Source: Heligmosomoides polygyrus polygyrus
Lineage: Eukaryota; Nematoda; Chromadorea; Rhabditida; Heligmosomidae
DNA length: 64,000 bases
Assembly: GCA_947396885.1 (NCBI GenBank)
Contig: OX377202.1
Location: 19,344,001 to 19,408,000 of the forward strand
Direction: 5' to 3'
The notes beneath the pieces were generated by a model, which worked only from the letters and a program-made list of their open reading frames with translations, did not search any database and was not told the DNA's origin. Of the stretch, positions 32,396 to 42,639 are shown piece after piece (the first letter of the stretch is position 1; each line of letters starts with the position of its first letter). Both the position numbers and the translations under genes were made by a program.

Positions 32396-33860
32396 TTATC
32401 CACCTTTACACTTCATTTCTCCTTCATTTTCGCCTGAGGAAGCATCCCCAGCTAGGATTGGGCTACTACGTTCCCAGCGTGGCCCGCCATATCCGAAGCC
32501 GGCGAAGCCGGCAAGCCTGGCGTGGCCCGCACGTTCAGCATCCCCAGCTAGGTTTGGGCTACGTTCCCAGCGTGGCCCGCCATATCCGAAGCCGGCAAGC
32601 CTGGCGTGGCCCGCATGTCCAGCGTACAGCGCCGGCGAAGCCGGCGACGGACGCTGGCTGAGGAAGCATCCCCAGCTAGGTTTGGGCTACGTTCCCAGCG
32701 TGGCCCGCCATATCCGAAGCCGGCGAAGCCGGCAAGCCTGGCGTGGCCCGCACGTCCAGCGTACGGCCCCGGCGAAGCCGGCGACGGACGCTGGCTGAGG
32801 AAGCATCCCCAGCTAGGTTTGGGCTACGTTCCCAGCGTGGCCAGCCATATCCGAAGCCGGCGAAGCCGGCAAGCCTGGCGTGGCCCGCACGTCCAGCGTA
32901 CGGCGCCGGCGAAGCCGGCGACGCACGCTGGCGTTTATCCACCTTTACACTTAATTTCTCCTTCATTTTCGCCTGAGGAAGCATCCCAGCTAGGATTGGG
33001 CTACTACGTTCCCAGCGTGGCCCGCCATATCCGAAGCCGGCGAAGCCGGCAAGCCTGGCGTAACTCGCACGTTCAGCATCCCCAGCTAGGTTTGGGCTAC
33101 GTTCCCAGCGTGGCCCGCCATATCCGAAGCCGGCAAGCCTGGCGTGGCCCGCACGTTCAGCATCCCCAGCTAGGTTTGGGCTACGTTCCCAGCGTGGCCC
33201 GCCATATCCGAAGCCGGCAAGCCTGGCGTGGCCCGCACGTCCAGCGTACAGCGCCGGCGAAGCCGGCGACGGACGCTGGCTGAGGAAGCATCCCCAGCTA
33301 GGTTTGGGCTACGTTCCCAGCGTGGCCCGCCATATCCGAAGCCGGCGAAGCCGGCAAGCCTGGCGTGGCCCGCACCTCCAGCGTACGGCGCCGACGAAGC
33401 CGGCGACGGACGCTGGCTGAGGAAGCATCCCCAGCTAGGTTTGGGCTACGTTCCCAGCGTGGCCCGCCATATCCGAAGCCGGCGAAGCCGGCAAGCCTGG
33501 CGTGGCCCGCACGTCCAGCGTACGGCGCCGGCGAAGCCGGCGACGGACGCTGGCGTTTATCCACCTTTACACTTCATTTCTCCTTCATTTTCGCCTGAGG
33601 AAGCATCCCCAGCTAGGTTTGGGCTACGTTCCCATCGTGGCCCGCCATATCCGAAGCCGGCAAGCCTGGCGTGGCCCACACGTCCAGCGTACGGCGCCGG
33701 CGAAGCCGGCGACGGATGCTGGCTGAGGAAGCATCCCCAGCTAGGTTTGGGCTACGTTCCCAGCGTGGCCCGCCATATCCGAAGCCGGCGAAGCCGGCAA
33801 GCCTGGCGTGGCCCGCACGTCCAGCGTACGGCGCCGGCGAAGCCGGCGACGGACGCTGGT
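32396..33860. repeat. GC-rich 137-bp minisatellite with higher-order structure
   Basis: Units of 137 bp carry GCATCCCCAGCTAGGTTTGG, CCCAGCGTGGCCCGCCATAT and the near-palindrome GCCGGCGAAGCCGGC; shortened units of about 80 bp alternate. A spacer TTTATCCACCTTTACACTTC breaks the array at 32398, 32934 and 33554, giving blocks of about 540 and 620 bp. Because 137 is not a multiple of three and the unit lacks stops, the array yields long open frames (up to 227 codons) in several frames. I regard these as by-products. Confidence 0.9.
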
Positions 33861-34039
33861 TTACTTATAAATGTCGTAAGGTTTCACGGAGCAACACCAA
33901 TGGAACCGTAGTGAAATTAAACCAAATCACTTTTAGGAAGTACAAGCAAGCATGCGGAACTCTTTATGAAGGAACAAGGTAAATGTTTATTTAAGCCGAA
34001 GCAATAAAAATATCTTATGAATAGATGAGCAAATGTAAA

Positions 34040-34135
34040 AGATAAAAAATAAAGGACGACGTTACTCAATCCCTTTTGGGATTCGCCACGCATTCGACTC
34101 CTACGGTATGTTGTGAAGGCGATTTGAATGCGTTT
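34040..34135 (-). mobile_element. SINE 3' fragment
   Basis: AAAGGACGACGTTACTCAAT through GAAGGCGATTTGAATGCG, tail half only. Confidence 0.7.
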
Positions 34136-34180
34136 TTATACTTTATCCATATCCTTAATTTCTATAGCATCAAGAGGCGA

Positions 34181-34440
34181 GCCCGTGGCAGCGCAGTCGG
34201 AGGATGTGCCGTCTCTCGCGTGCACCAGATACTAGGTTTCTGGTTCGGATTTCCCGCCAAGACTAACCAATTCGTCCATCCTCTGAGGTTGGCGAATTGG
34301 TACCAGGCTTGTCCGAGTTGAATAAAACGCTGACTTGTTCATCGGCTGGCTCCTGCAAGCCATTGTATAGCCTAAACACGCACTCAAATTGTCTCCACGG
34401 TATCCCTTGAAGAAGGATGTGTGGCGCAATCAAGTAAACA
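34181..34440 (+). mobile_element. tRNA-derived SINE
   Basis: GTGGCAGCGCAGTCGGAGGA head, GGTTCGGATTTCCCGCC B-box region, GACTTGTTCATCGGCTGGCT middle. The tail is degenerate. Confidence 0.85.
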
Positions 34441-35152
34441 GGAACTTTCTATCCCATTTATTTTATTAAAAGATTTATTAAAGTTTTTTGAATAGAAACT
34501 ATCTACCCCATTCAGTATGTACAGTTTTGCAGATCACTCTGATGTGCTCTGACACGAAAACTTTTTCGTTTAAAGAGATTTGACATGCGGTCGTCCAGAA
34601 CATTGTAATGTTCAATTTGATTGATTTTATTTTTTCATTTACTATGTCGCTAATGGCGCGCCAAAAATAGACTTATACTATATGGAAACAATCAGAATCC
34701 AGAATTGCAGACAACTACAGTAGTAAATAAAAATAGAAAATTAAAATTGGACAGTAAACCGTCGAAGAACTAGGAACCAACAGGAAATGAGAATCATTCA
34801 CAACCGACTGGCTAAAGAGCAGGTTTTCTTAATCAGAAAAGACCCCCCTCTCCCAGAGGGTTCCATATCGTTAGAGGTGGGTAAATTTCAAAGATCATCC
34901 AAAAGTGCTTGCAAAGAATGAATATCAAAAATTACCAGTATAAAGTGACTATTTGAAAATAAAACAAAAAACTAAATATTTCCACAGGGACCAACATGGA
35001 TGGTGTCTGATGATTAAAGGTGGACCCAGCAAATATTTATTATTATATTATTATTTGGTTATTTATTATTATATTTATTTTTATAAATGTTTATTGCCGT
35101 ATATATAATCTTAAATTATTTTATTTATTATACGCATGTAGGGTATACGCTT
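34441..35152. other. no feature recognised
   Basis: AT-rich, with an (ATT)n-like low-complexity patch at about 35035-35085. Confidence 0.2.
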
Positions 35153-35432
35153 GGCCCGTGTAGTGCAGCCGGAGGTGGGGGGCTGTCGCGTGCACCCGAT
35201 ACCAGGTTCCTATATAGTTCGAATTTTTCTCCCAGACCAACCAAGATTTCCATTCCTCGTGGGTCGGTGAATTGGAAACAAACTTGTCTGGAAAGAATAG
35301 AGCGCTGACTTGTTCATCGGTTGGCCACCCAAGTCATTGTATGGCCAAATACGCATTCAAATGCGCTCCACGACATCCCGTAGAAGTAGAGTGCGTGGCG
35401 CATCCCAAAAGGGTTTGAGTAACGCGTCCACA
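35153..35432 (+). mobile_element. tRNA-derived SINE
   Basis: GTGTAGTGCAGCCGGAGGTG head to GTTTGAGTAACGCGTCC, with a TATATAG insertion just before the B box. Confidence 0.88.
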
Positions 35433-35624
35433 TTCTTCATTTTTACTCATGTAAGCAGCATTTAAACAACCTGTCCAATGGGCAGTGCGATGCGATGGGC
35501 AGAAATATAGTATAGGAACGGGTGCACGGCGCAGTCTTACCATATAGCACACCAGCTCATTCTTCACTTTAGAACTTTCTCAACGGTTTAACCCCGCAAT
35601 TCACTGCAGCAAATAACCATTCAG

Positions 35625-35798
35625 AGACCGGATTCTTCAACGAGTTACAGAGATTTAACAGAGAAATTACAGCCGAATTTCCTGAAAAAGCGCGAAACGG
35701 CTTATCAACAGGCGATATGGTGAAATGTTGGCGTTACCAGGAATTTCTGCTGTAATTTTTCCATTGAAACTCTGTAAGTCGTTGATGAATCTGGCCCC
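35625..35798. mobile_element. foldback MITE, family A
   Basis: GACCGGATTCTTCAACGAGT at the left and GTCGTTGATGAATCTGGCC at the right, with inverted AAATTACAGC/GCTGTAATTT and GAGTTACAGAG/CTCTGTAAGTC blocks. Confidence 0.75.
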
Positions 35799-35817
35799 AG
35801 ATTCATCAGCACGAAAT

Positions 35818-35885
35818 TCAGTGGAAGTAGAATGCATGGCGCACACCAAAAGGAATTAACCAACTCCGCACTGTATCCCTTGTCC
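35818..35885 (+). mobile_element. SINE tail fragment
   Basis: GTGGAAGTAGAATGCATGGC and ACCAACTCCGCACTGTATCC match the last 70 bp of the SINE. Confidence 0.6.
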
Positions 35886-36308
35886 TCTGAAAGATGCAGA
35901 TCCCTCGAGGTCCCCTTGAACTGAATCGCAAGGGTTTGCTAAGTCATAAGACAAAAGGAATTCCCGGAAAATTGCAGACTTCGAGGAAACACGTAATAAG
36001 AGTCGAAAGGCTTCAAGCTGTAAAAAGGGGACTGACGAGGCTGGAACTCCTTCTCCCAGGAGGATCAGTCTAGGCGCGAGATGAATGAAGGCAAAGGTGA
36101 AGGAAATGAAGTGTGTAAGATTGAAGGGCAACGTCGTTAAAAGCCCTCGGGAGATCCGCTGGCCAGCGGTGATGGCGAACACGGCTGTCAATTACTTGGC
36201 GCTAAGAGCGTAAATTCGTTCAGGCAAAGGAAAAATTCCGAGAAAAATTCAAAAAACAAGAGTGAATCCAGGTTTCACCTCAACTCAGCAACAGTTTTAA
36301 TTCATCGG

Positions 36309-36852
36309 ATGGGTAATGGATTGTCTACGTCCCCTGACAAAAACAAACACGATGTTCCCAGCTTAATGGTGGCGGCTAGTCGGCGACAGAGAAGAAAACA
36401 CTGCGAAGGACGCCCGCGAGGAGTGGCCCCGATCAGGAGCCAATCCCCATGGACTGTAGGGAATGAGAGGACCGTCCCGAATTCGGCTTGGCGTAGGCTG
36501 GAGCACAGCATATTAGCTGTGCTCGAAGGCGACCGGACCGAATCGTTGCCAATTTCCGCCTCGCCACCGCCCACCCACACAACCGAGCGGGCGGTGCCTG
36601 CTGATGCGCCCCCACACGAAACCACTACCGTCAGAATGGTCGTTGCGGACGTCATCCGACCATAGAAACGAGGATCTTCAGATGGAACAAGCAGCAGCAG
36701 TTGCTGCTGCTGCAAAAGTACCGATTAGCAATGTGCGTGATTATCCGGAGAAGGGAGTTTACGTTAGGCACCTTCTTAATAGAGAAGACTTCCGAGCTCC
36801 CATGGAACTTCATGGGGAAACAAGGGTCATTAGAAAGAGCTTGAAATGCTGA
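36309..36852 (+). CDS. hypothetical protein, possible two-exon gene
   Basis: This is a GC-richer island. A plus frame from ATG 36309 to TAG 36665 (118 residues) begins MGNGLSTSPDKN, which fits an N-myristoylation signal (Gly2, Ser6). A second frame begins after GATCTTCAG at 36682 and runs to TGA 36852. It reads MEQAAAVAAAAKVPISNVRD and VRHLLNREDFRAPMELHGET. The Ala run comes from a CAG/GCT triplet tract. If joined, the donor must lie before 36665, for example ACC|GTCAGA. The overlapping minus frame at 36302-36715 is as long, so the strand is not proven. I recognise no domain; 'candidate gene' is the most I can claim. Confidence 0.35.
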
Positions 36853-37064
36853 TTACCAACACGGAAGTAAAAACTGCAAAATGAAACCCCTGAACGAGTT
36901 CTGACCTGCTGAAGTTCACGGGGTTGAGTGTGGGCTGGCAGCTCGAAACAGCTGTGATGAGAGCGGTGGAGGATGAGGGCTGGTAAGAGCGGACCGCATC
37001 GCCACTCAAACATCTCTGTAAGCGTGTATGATGGTTTCTAAGCATTTTTCAATGGTATTAAGCA
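36853..37064. other. no feature recognised
   Basis: Unassigned sequence between the candidate gene and a SINE. Confidence 0.2.
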
Positions 37065-37359
37065 CCTTATCGCAGTCGGAGGAGGCACCGCCGGTTGTCG
37101 CGTGCTCCCGACTCCAGGTATTTGGACCGATTTCCCGCCCAGTCCAGCCAAGCCTTCCTCATCTCCCCATCCCACCTGAATCAGTGACTTGGTTCCAGAC
37201 TTGTCTGGGAGGGATAGAACACTAACAAGTGGTCAACAGCCGGCTGGTCACAGCGAGTCATTGCAATGGTCATATGCGCATTTAAATTGCCTCCATGCCA
37301 TCCCATGGAAGAAAGATGTGTGGCCGAAGCAGGGATTATCAAGAGCCTTTATCCTTTAT
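37065..37359 (+). mobile_element. tRNA-derived SINE, diverged
   Basis: TATCGCAGTCGGAGGAGGCA head, CCAGACTTGTCTGGGAGGGA middle and CAAGAGCCTTTATCCTTTAT tail. Several small insertions. Confidence 0.85.
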
Positions 37360-37469
37360 TCCTCAACGAAGAATGATGAACTGGCAAACTCCATGTGAGA
37401 AAAATAAATTTACGAAATTTAGGAAAATTTTAAATGTCTTGAAATGGTATCCTACGCTTTGCCACAATA

Positions 37470-38470
37470 CCGCCCGCGTCGCGCGGTCAAAAAGACGGTT
37501 TGCGACGGAAAAATCCGTCGTAAACCGTCGCATGCTCATAAGTCCTTTAATTGTAAGTTGTTTGAGAAAGTGTTGGCACCGTTCGATTCGTCTCCTCAAG
37601 ATCTAACAAAATTATATAAAACTTTACTAGACCTCCGCTTTTTCGCCGTGGGTGGCTTAAAATGAGTGGGGCTGCGATGGCTTTTGCGATTAGAGCACCT
37701 TATTTTCCGGGACGTGCATTGACGCGCAGCGTGTTCGGAGTATCTCAAGCATGGCGTGCGTTGTCAGTGCTCCGAGAGTGCGCCGTGACAATGCATATAG
37801 GATTGAACCTATCAATCGAATTGGCGGGAACATGTCTACCGGGTTTCTATCTTCGCTTAATGGAAAATGTAAAGCCTTCAAAACTATCTTGCACCGTTTG
37901 AAGAATTTTATAAGAAATTTCCGGCCGTCCTACTTAGGATTTGCTCTAGTCAGTCCGACGAGCCTTTGGGATGCGTCGTACTCAATGAATACAGGATCGA
38001 ACCTATCAATCGAGTAAGCAGAAAAGGTTCAAGTGTCGTGCTAAACAGCAAAGCTTACCCTCTTTAGGTGCTTTAGTACACACACTGACTGCAATATATA
38101 AAAATGAAGAGGTTTTATGAAGTGAGAAGGGAGAGTGCGCCGTGCACAATGCACATGCGATAGAACCGTTTGAAATTAGATTAGAATATAAATTTCTGCT
38201 CCCCTACTCAGGGATTGCTCTACTCTCCTCTGTTTCCGACGAGGCTTTAGAGTATGCCGTGAACAATGCGTGCATTTAGGATTGAACCTATCAATTGAGT
38301 GTACGCGACAGTTTGTAGAGTGAGCGTTTGGAGAGTTTTATCAGAAATTTTCAGCCGCCCTAGTCAGGAATTGCTGTACTCTGTTCCTGGGAGGCTTTAG
38401 AGCACGCTGTGAACAATGCAAGAAACCAGTGAACAATGGAATAGAACCTATCAATGGGGTAGGGCGACCG
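37470..38470. repeat. repeat family X, several modules
   Basis: GAGTGCGCCGTGACAATGCA / GATTGAACCTATCAATCGA modules recur at about 37780, 37990, 38130, 38270 and 38440, roughly 110-210 bp apart. The stretch 37540-37670 matches 22255-22375. Confidence 0.65.
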
Positions 38471-38881
38471 CTACCCCATTGATAAGAATGCATGCGAGGA
38501 CGAGTTCGTAGCGCAATGACTCTATCAAGTACGAATCTTTCTGGCTGCAACTCGAGGACTTTGTAGTCAGCACAAGTTTCTTGAAGTGCTCTAAAGCACA
38601 ACGGTGTAGCTCATGAATGGACTAAATTACAGCGCTGCGAAAATGCAGGTGAAGCTTGTGCGACCCAATTTTTTCCGATTTTTTTTTTCGGTCGACCGCT
38701 GCGTGAAGACACGGCGAGCCAACGGCATGCAAATACGTAGACGAGCAGAACACCTAATGTGCTTTAAGATGATATGCTCGCAACTCCCCAACTGCCTAAA
38801 CTGCCTTAGCCCCACCTGCCATTTTAGGGTGGCGGACTTAGCATGTAGCATCGATCCTGGTTCTGTTTCCTTTCTTTTTTC
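38471..38881. other. no gene seen; arm of a larger inverted repeat
   Basis: GACCGCTACCCCATTGATAA pairs locally with 38452-38470. Words such as GGCATGCAAATACG, GTCGGAAAAAA and GCGAAAATGCAGG recur in inverted order at about 40680-40780, suggesting a wide inverted repeat around the gap. Confidence 0.3.
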
Positions 38882-39100
38882 TATTCTGGCTGGTTCTGCA
38901 GCAATCGATGGAACGAGTTCTTTTGTTATGTCGACGAGGACTAAATTGGAGACAACTTCAACCTGACAGGACTAAGTGACTACGTCCCCAAGTTTCGAGA
39001 GGCGCTGGATAAAATACTGGACCTAGAGCCTGACGACTCAGCAGACGATACTGATGGGGATTTGTCCGAGAACGAAAGGCTTGCCGAAAAGCTGTATGAA
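38882..39100 (+). pseudogene. casein kinase II beta-like fragment with in-frame stop
   Basis: The plus frame reads YSGWFCSNRWNEFFCYVDED, then TAA at 38942-38944, then [31 protein letters not shown] and LAEKLYE. This matches the N-terminal domain of the regulatory subunit of protein kinase CK2 ([41 protein letters not shown]). The stop sits exactly where the family has the Tyr of VDEDYIQ, so a single base change would create it. The divergence elsewhere is far higher than usual for this very conserved protein, so it derives from a divergent paralogue or an old copy. The frame runs into (TA)n at 39101 and no zinc-finger part follows. No start Met is present. Confidence 0.8.
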
Positions 39101-39137
39101 TATATATATATATATATATATATTTTTATATATATAA
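39101..39137. repeat. (TA)n microsatellite
   Basis: A TA dinucleotide run with one TTTT break separates the CK2beta-like fragment from the mariner-like element. Confidence 0.8.
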
Positions 39138-40135
39138 GGTTGTCCCATAAGTCCCCGCCGTTTTTTTCAACGATTCACTGCGGATTTCGCCGGCGGTCTC
39201 TTGTATAGCGCTGCACAGCTTTCGAAGGAGAATGATTTGCTCTATCAAACCGTATATTGCACTTATTTTTTTATTCATGAAATTTGTCAAATTTTAGGTC
39301 GTTGAAGTGAAAAGTGAAAAAGTGAAAAAGTAGCCATTTGCGCACTTGTTCTCTTCGCTTAGGTTTGTAATTTTTTGCGCAGTTTTTTATAGCACTTGGA
39401 AGACAATGTTCTGTGCTACAAGAATATGTGTTGGCCCTATTTTCTCACTTGTACTTTATTGATTTTTAGGCCATCAAATTGGTAATTCCGACTTTTCCGT
39501 CCGAATTTTTACCAAAACTCCAGTTCTGTAGTTGGACTTTTTTGCTTGCTGTTATATGTCGTTTGGAAGAGGATGTCCTGCTCAGTAAGAATTTGTGTCG
39601 CGCTTATTGGCTCACGCTGATTTCTGTCGAATATCAACAAATGAAGAAGTAGAAGGAGTTGTTAGTGAAGACGATTTCTCTTTTTGGCATTTTGTTGACA
39701 TTCAGTAGAAATCAATAATCGCGACACATATTCTTATAGAGCAAGACGTTCTCTTTTAAATGACATATAACGTCAACCCAAAAAGTCCAAACACAGAGCA
39801 GGAGCTGTCGGCAAAAATAACCATCCTCCTTCGGACGTCCCAATTTGATGACCTAAAAATCAATAAAGGACAAATGAGCAAATAGCACTACCACATATTC
39901 TTATAGTACAGAGCATTGTCTTCCAAATGCTATAAAAAAACTGCGCAAAAGATTACAAACCTAAGCGGAGAGCAAGTGCGCAAATGGCTACTTTTTCACT
40001 TTTCACTTCAACGACCTAAAAATTGACAAAATTCATGATGAAAAAAGAAACGCAATACATGTTCTGATAGAGCATATCATTTTCTTTCGAAGGCTATGCA
40101 GCTCTATGCAAGAGACTGGCGGCGAAATCTGCAGT
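39138..40135. mobile_element. mariner-like palindromic element, right end lost in the gap
   Basis: Starts GGTTGTCCCATAAGTCCCCG. Arms are inverted copies, for example GCACTTGTTCTCTTCGCTTA versus TAAGCGGAGAGCAAGTGCGC, and TTAGGTCGTTGAAGTG versus CACTTCAACGACCTAA. The right arm ends GGCGGCGAAATCTGCAGT directly at the Ns, so only about 40-50 bp of the element are missing. Confidence 0.85.
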
Positions 40136-40335
40136 NNNNNNNNNNNNNNNNNNNNNNNNNNNNNNNNNNNNNNNNNNNNNNNNNNNNNNNNNNNNNNNNN
40201 NNNNNNNNNNNNNNNNNNNNNNNNNNNNNNNNNNNNNNNNNNNNNNNNNNNNNNNNNNNNNNNNNNNNNNNNNNNNNNNNNNNNNNNNNNNNNNNNNNNN
40301 NNNNNNNNNNNNNNNNNNNNNNNNNNNNNNNNNNN
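40136..40335. other. assembly gap, 200 N
   Basis: Exactly 200 N, a conventional placeholder length. It falls at the end of a long palindrome, a typical assembly break. Confidence 1.
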
Positions 40336-40929
40336 AGATGATTTTGAACGAGAAAATTTGGCCAATTTCGAAAATATCGATTTTCCATGACGTCATCGTC
40401 CGCGCAGGCTCGGCTCGGGCGCCCACGTCCTCGATGGGAAATCGTCGAAACATCCATTTTTCCGAAATTGGTCAAGAGTACCACCCCTCGATAGAGTTCT
40501 TCGAACTGAAGATAACGGTACTATTGTGAGATTCGAAAGCTCAAATCTGGGTGAGTAAGAGCGCAGGAAACTCTAACCGCTTTCTTACGCCGCTCTAAAC
40601 TGGTAGATGAGGACGAGGCAGTTCAGGCAGCTGAGGAGTGGAGAGCATGTCATCGTAAAGTGCCTTCAGCGTTCTGCTAGCATACGCGTTTGCATGCCGT
40701 TAGCGCGCCGCGTCTTCCTGCAGGGGTCAACTGAAGTCGGAAAAAATCGTGTCCCACACGGCTAACCTGCATTTTCGCGCCGCTATAATTTCGCTTCTTC
40801 AAAAGCTATAACGCTGCACTTTCGCGTACTACTAAAGCTTTCTACTGCCTACGAAATCCACAAGCCGCAGCCGGAACGATTCGATCTCGACAGAGTTATT
40901 GCGCATTGAACACACTCGCGCGTGCAATT
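40336..40929. other. no gene recognised
   Basis: Moderately GC-rich with no supported exon. Part (about 40660-40920) looks like the inverted partner of 38500-38760. Confidence 0.25.
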
Positions 40930-41345
40930 TGCGAGTGGTCGCGCCTACTCAATTGATAGGTTCGATTCTGTATGCATTGTTAACGGTGCACTCCAAAGGC
41001 AAGCTGGACAGGCTTGAAACATTTGCTAAGTAGGACGGCTGGGAATTTCGATAAAACTTCCCAAACGGTCACTCTACAGGCTCTCGCGCTTATTCGACCT
41101 CACTCTGCGAGTGGGCGCGCCCACTCGATTGATAGGTTCGATTCTATATGCATTGTTCACGGCGCACTCCAAAGACAAGCTGGACAGTCTTGAAGCAATT
41201 TCTGAGTAGGGCGGCTGGGAATTTCAATAAAATTCCCCAAACTGTCACTCTACAGGCTCTCGCGTCCACTCGATTGATTATGTCCGGCATATATACCTTG
41301 TTCAACTCTATTGATTTATATGTCAAAAGATAGAGCTTGGCCTGC
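40930..41345. repeat. repeat family X, inverted, two tandem units
   Basis: ATTGATAGGTTCGATTCTGT / CACTCCAAAGACAAGCTGGA units repeat about 180 bp apart (40951 and 41131). Orientation is opposite to 37470-38470. Confidence 0.7.
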
Positions 41346-41399
41346 TGAGCTCAAATATATGTTTCTTTTCACAAGTGCTTGATTTTAAAGAAAGTTATA

Positions 41400-41962
41400 T
41401 AAAAAAGCCGCTTTGGAACGCTCCAAAGCGGCTTTTTCGGGAATTGACCAAAAGACATGCGCGGTACTGTACTGGAAACTGTTTACCAAGGGCACGACGA
41501 TGAACTGCAAGGCCATGGTAAACGAAATAGAAGAGAAGGACCTGCGACTCGAACTTATTCAGTAGCAGCGCGTCAAGAAGTTCCTCCTCTTCGAAACGCC
41601 GCACCCCATCGGGAACAAGTGACCATTGATAAGCTTGCCCAGCTGGGCTACGTTCACATGCTTCCCACCCTATTCGCCGGACATCTCTCCATTCGACTAC
41701 CACCACCTCTTGGGCCTACGGGACTTCGTGGTCGGAAGGGACACAAGAACCAAAGCAGTCCTTGACAACCATATCGAACAGTTGATCAACACCAGGCCCA
41801 AGCAGTTCTGGAAGGATGGGATCAGGAAGTTGGCTGAACGATGGCAGCAAGTCATTGACTTTAATGGCATACACACTCCTCAGCATCGTTGATTTGTAAT
41901 TGAGTTATAAAGAGATAAAGAATTTTTTTCAATTTGTCTCATTACTTTTGCCCCACCCCCTA
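41400..41962 (+). mobile_element. mariner-like transposase remnant, C-terminal part
   Basis: Frames give LAQLGYVHMLP then YSPDISPFDYHHLLGLRDFV (the last catalytic Asp region), TRPKQFWKDGIRKLAERWQQ and VIDFNGIHTPQHR before a TGA at 41892. The element ends near GTCTCATTACTTTTGCCCCA. It belongs to a different mariner lineage from 24930-25987. The upstream half is missing or unreadable. Confidence 0.7.
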
Positions 41963-41984
41963 ATAGAAGCAAAAACTGTGAGGG

Positions 41985-42212
41985 CTGGTTAAATGGAATT
42001 GTTCCACATGATCTCAACTTTTCGAGCAGCTCAACTTCATTATGTAGGCCACGTAGTTCGCATGGAAATTCGCTTTAGGGAAAACTGATCAGCGTGTTCT
42101 TTCGTAGTGGCTCAATACGCTTCCAAACTACATCCTCGACATCCAGTAGAACTAGAACGCATGATGCATCACAAAGAGAAATCGTTCAACGCCGTTTTTT
42201 ATCCTCATTCTT
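41985..42212 (+). mobile_element. RTE-like LINE 3' end joined to a SINE-type tail
   Basis: RAAQLHYVGHVVRME matches the 'RLRWAGHV.RM' motif at the C-terminus of RTE/BovB reverse transcriptases. After about 30 bp the sequence becomes ATACGCTTCCAAACTACATC and CGACATCCAGTAGAACTAGA, the last 100 bp of the SINE, ending TTTTTTATCC. Confidence 0.55.
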
Positions 42213-42639
42213 AACTTCTTTCATAAGCTTTCTAGAATTTTTTCGGCATTGTCGAAAAAACGTTTGTACTGCTATTTTTATAGTTGATGTCCGAGTTCAT
42301 CCCGCTTTAAAAAGAGAACATTCAAATGCATAAAGAAGGTATAATATGCGAGTGATTACAGTACAATTCGATGCGAACACCAACGGGCTCTTTATTTTCC
42401 TCGTTCATCATTGAACGCTAGAAAAAATTTGTGGTACACAGAAAACTTTCAAAGCATATGACAATGGAGCTCTGCTCATAATAAATCGAAAGTGACTAAT
42501 GCGTCGTTTTAGGGTAAAATCATCTTGAAGGTGCTTCTTGGAACCAAGCATAAAGACAGTGACCTGCTAGCACAGATAAAATCGCAAAAATGAGCACTTA
42601 GTGTGGTCTGAAGATATTACGGTATCGTCCGCTTACGAA
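42213..42639. other. no feature recognised
   Basis: Nothing supported. Confidence 0.2.

Noticed and set aside
32606..33911. Open frames of 225-227 codons in several frames
   Set aside because: They arise from a stop-free 137-bp satellite unit read in shifting frames; the peptide changes frame with each unit.
36302..36715. 137-codon minus-strand frame as the real gene
   Set aside because: It has a low-complexity poly-Gln/Leu start derived from the triplet tract. The plus strand has a better start and a matching acceptor, though this is not proven.
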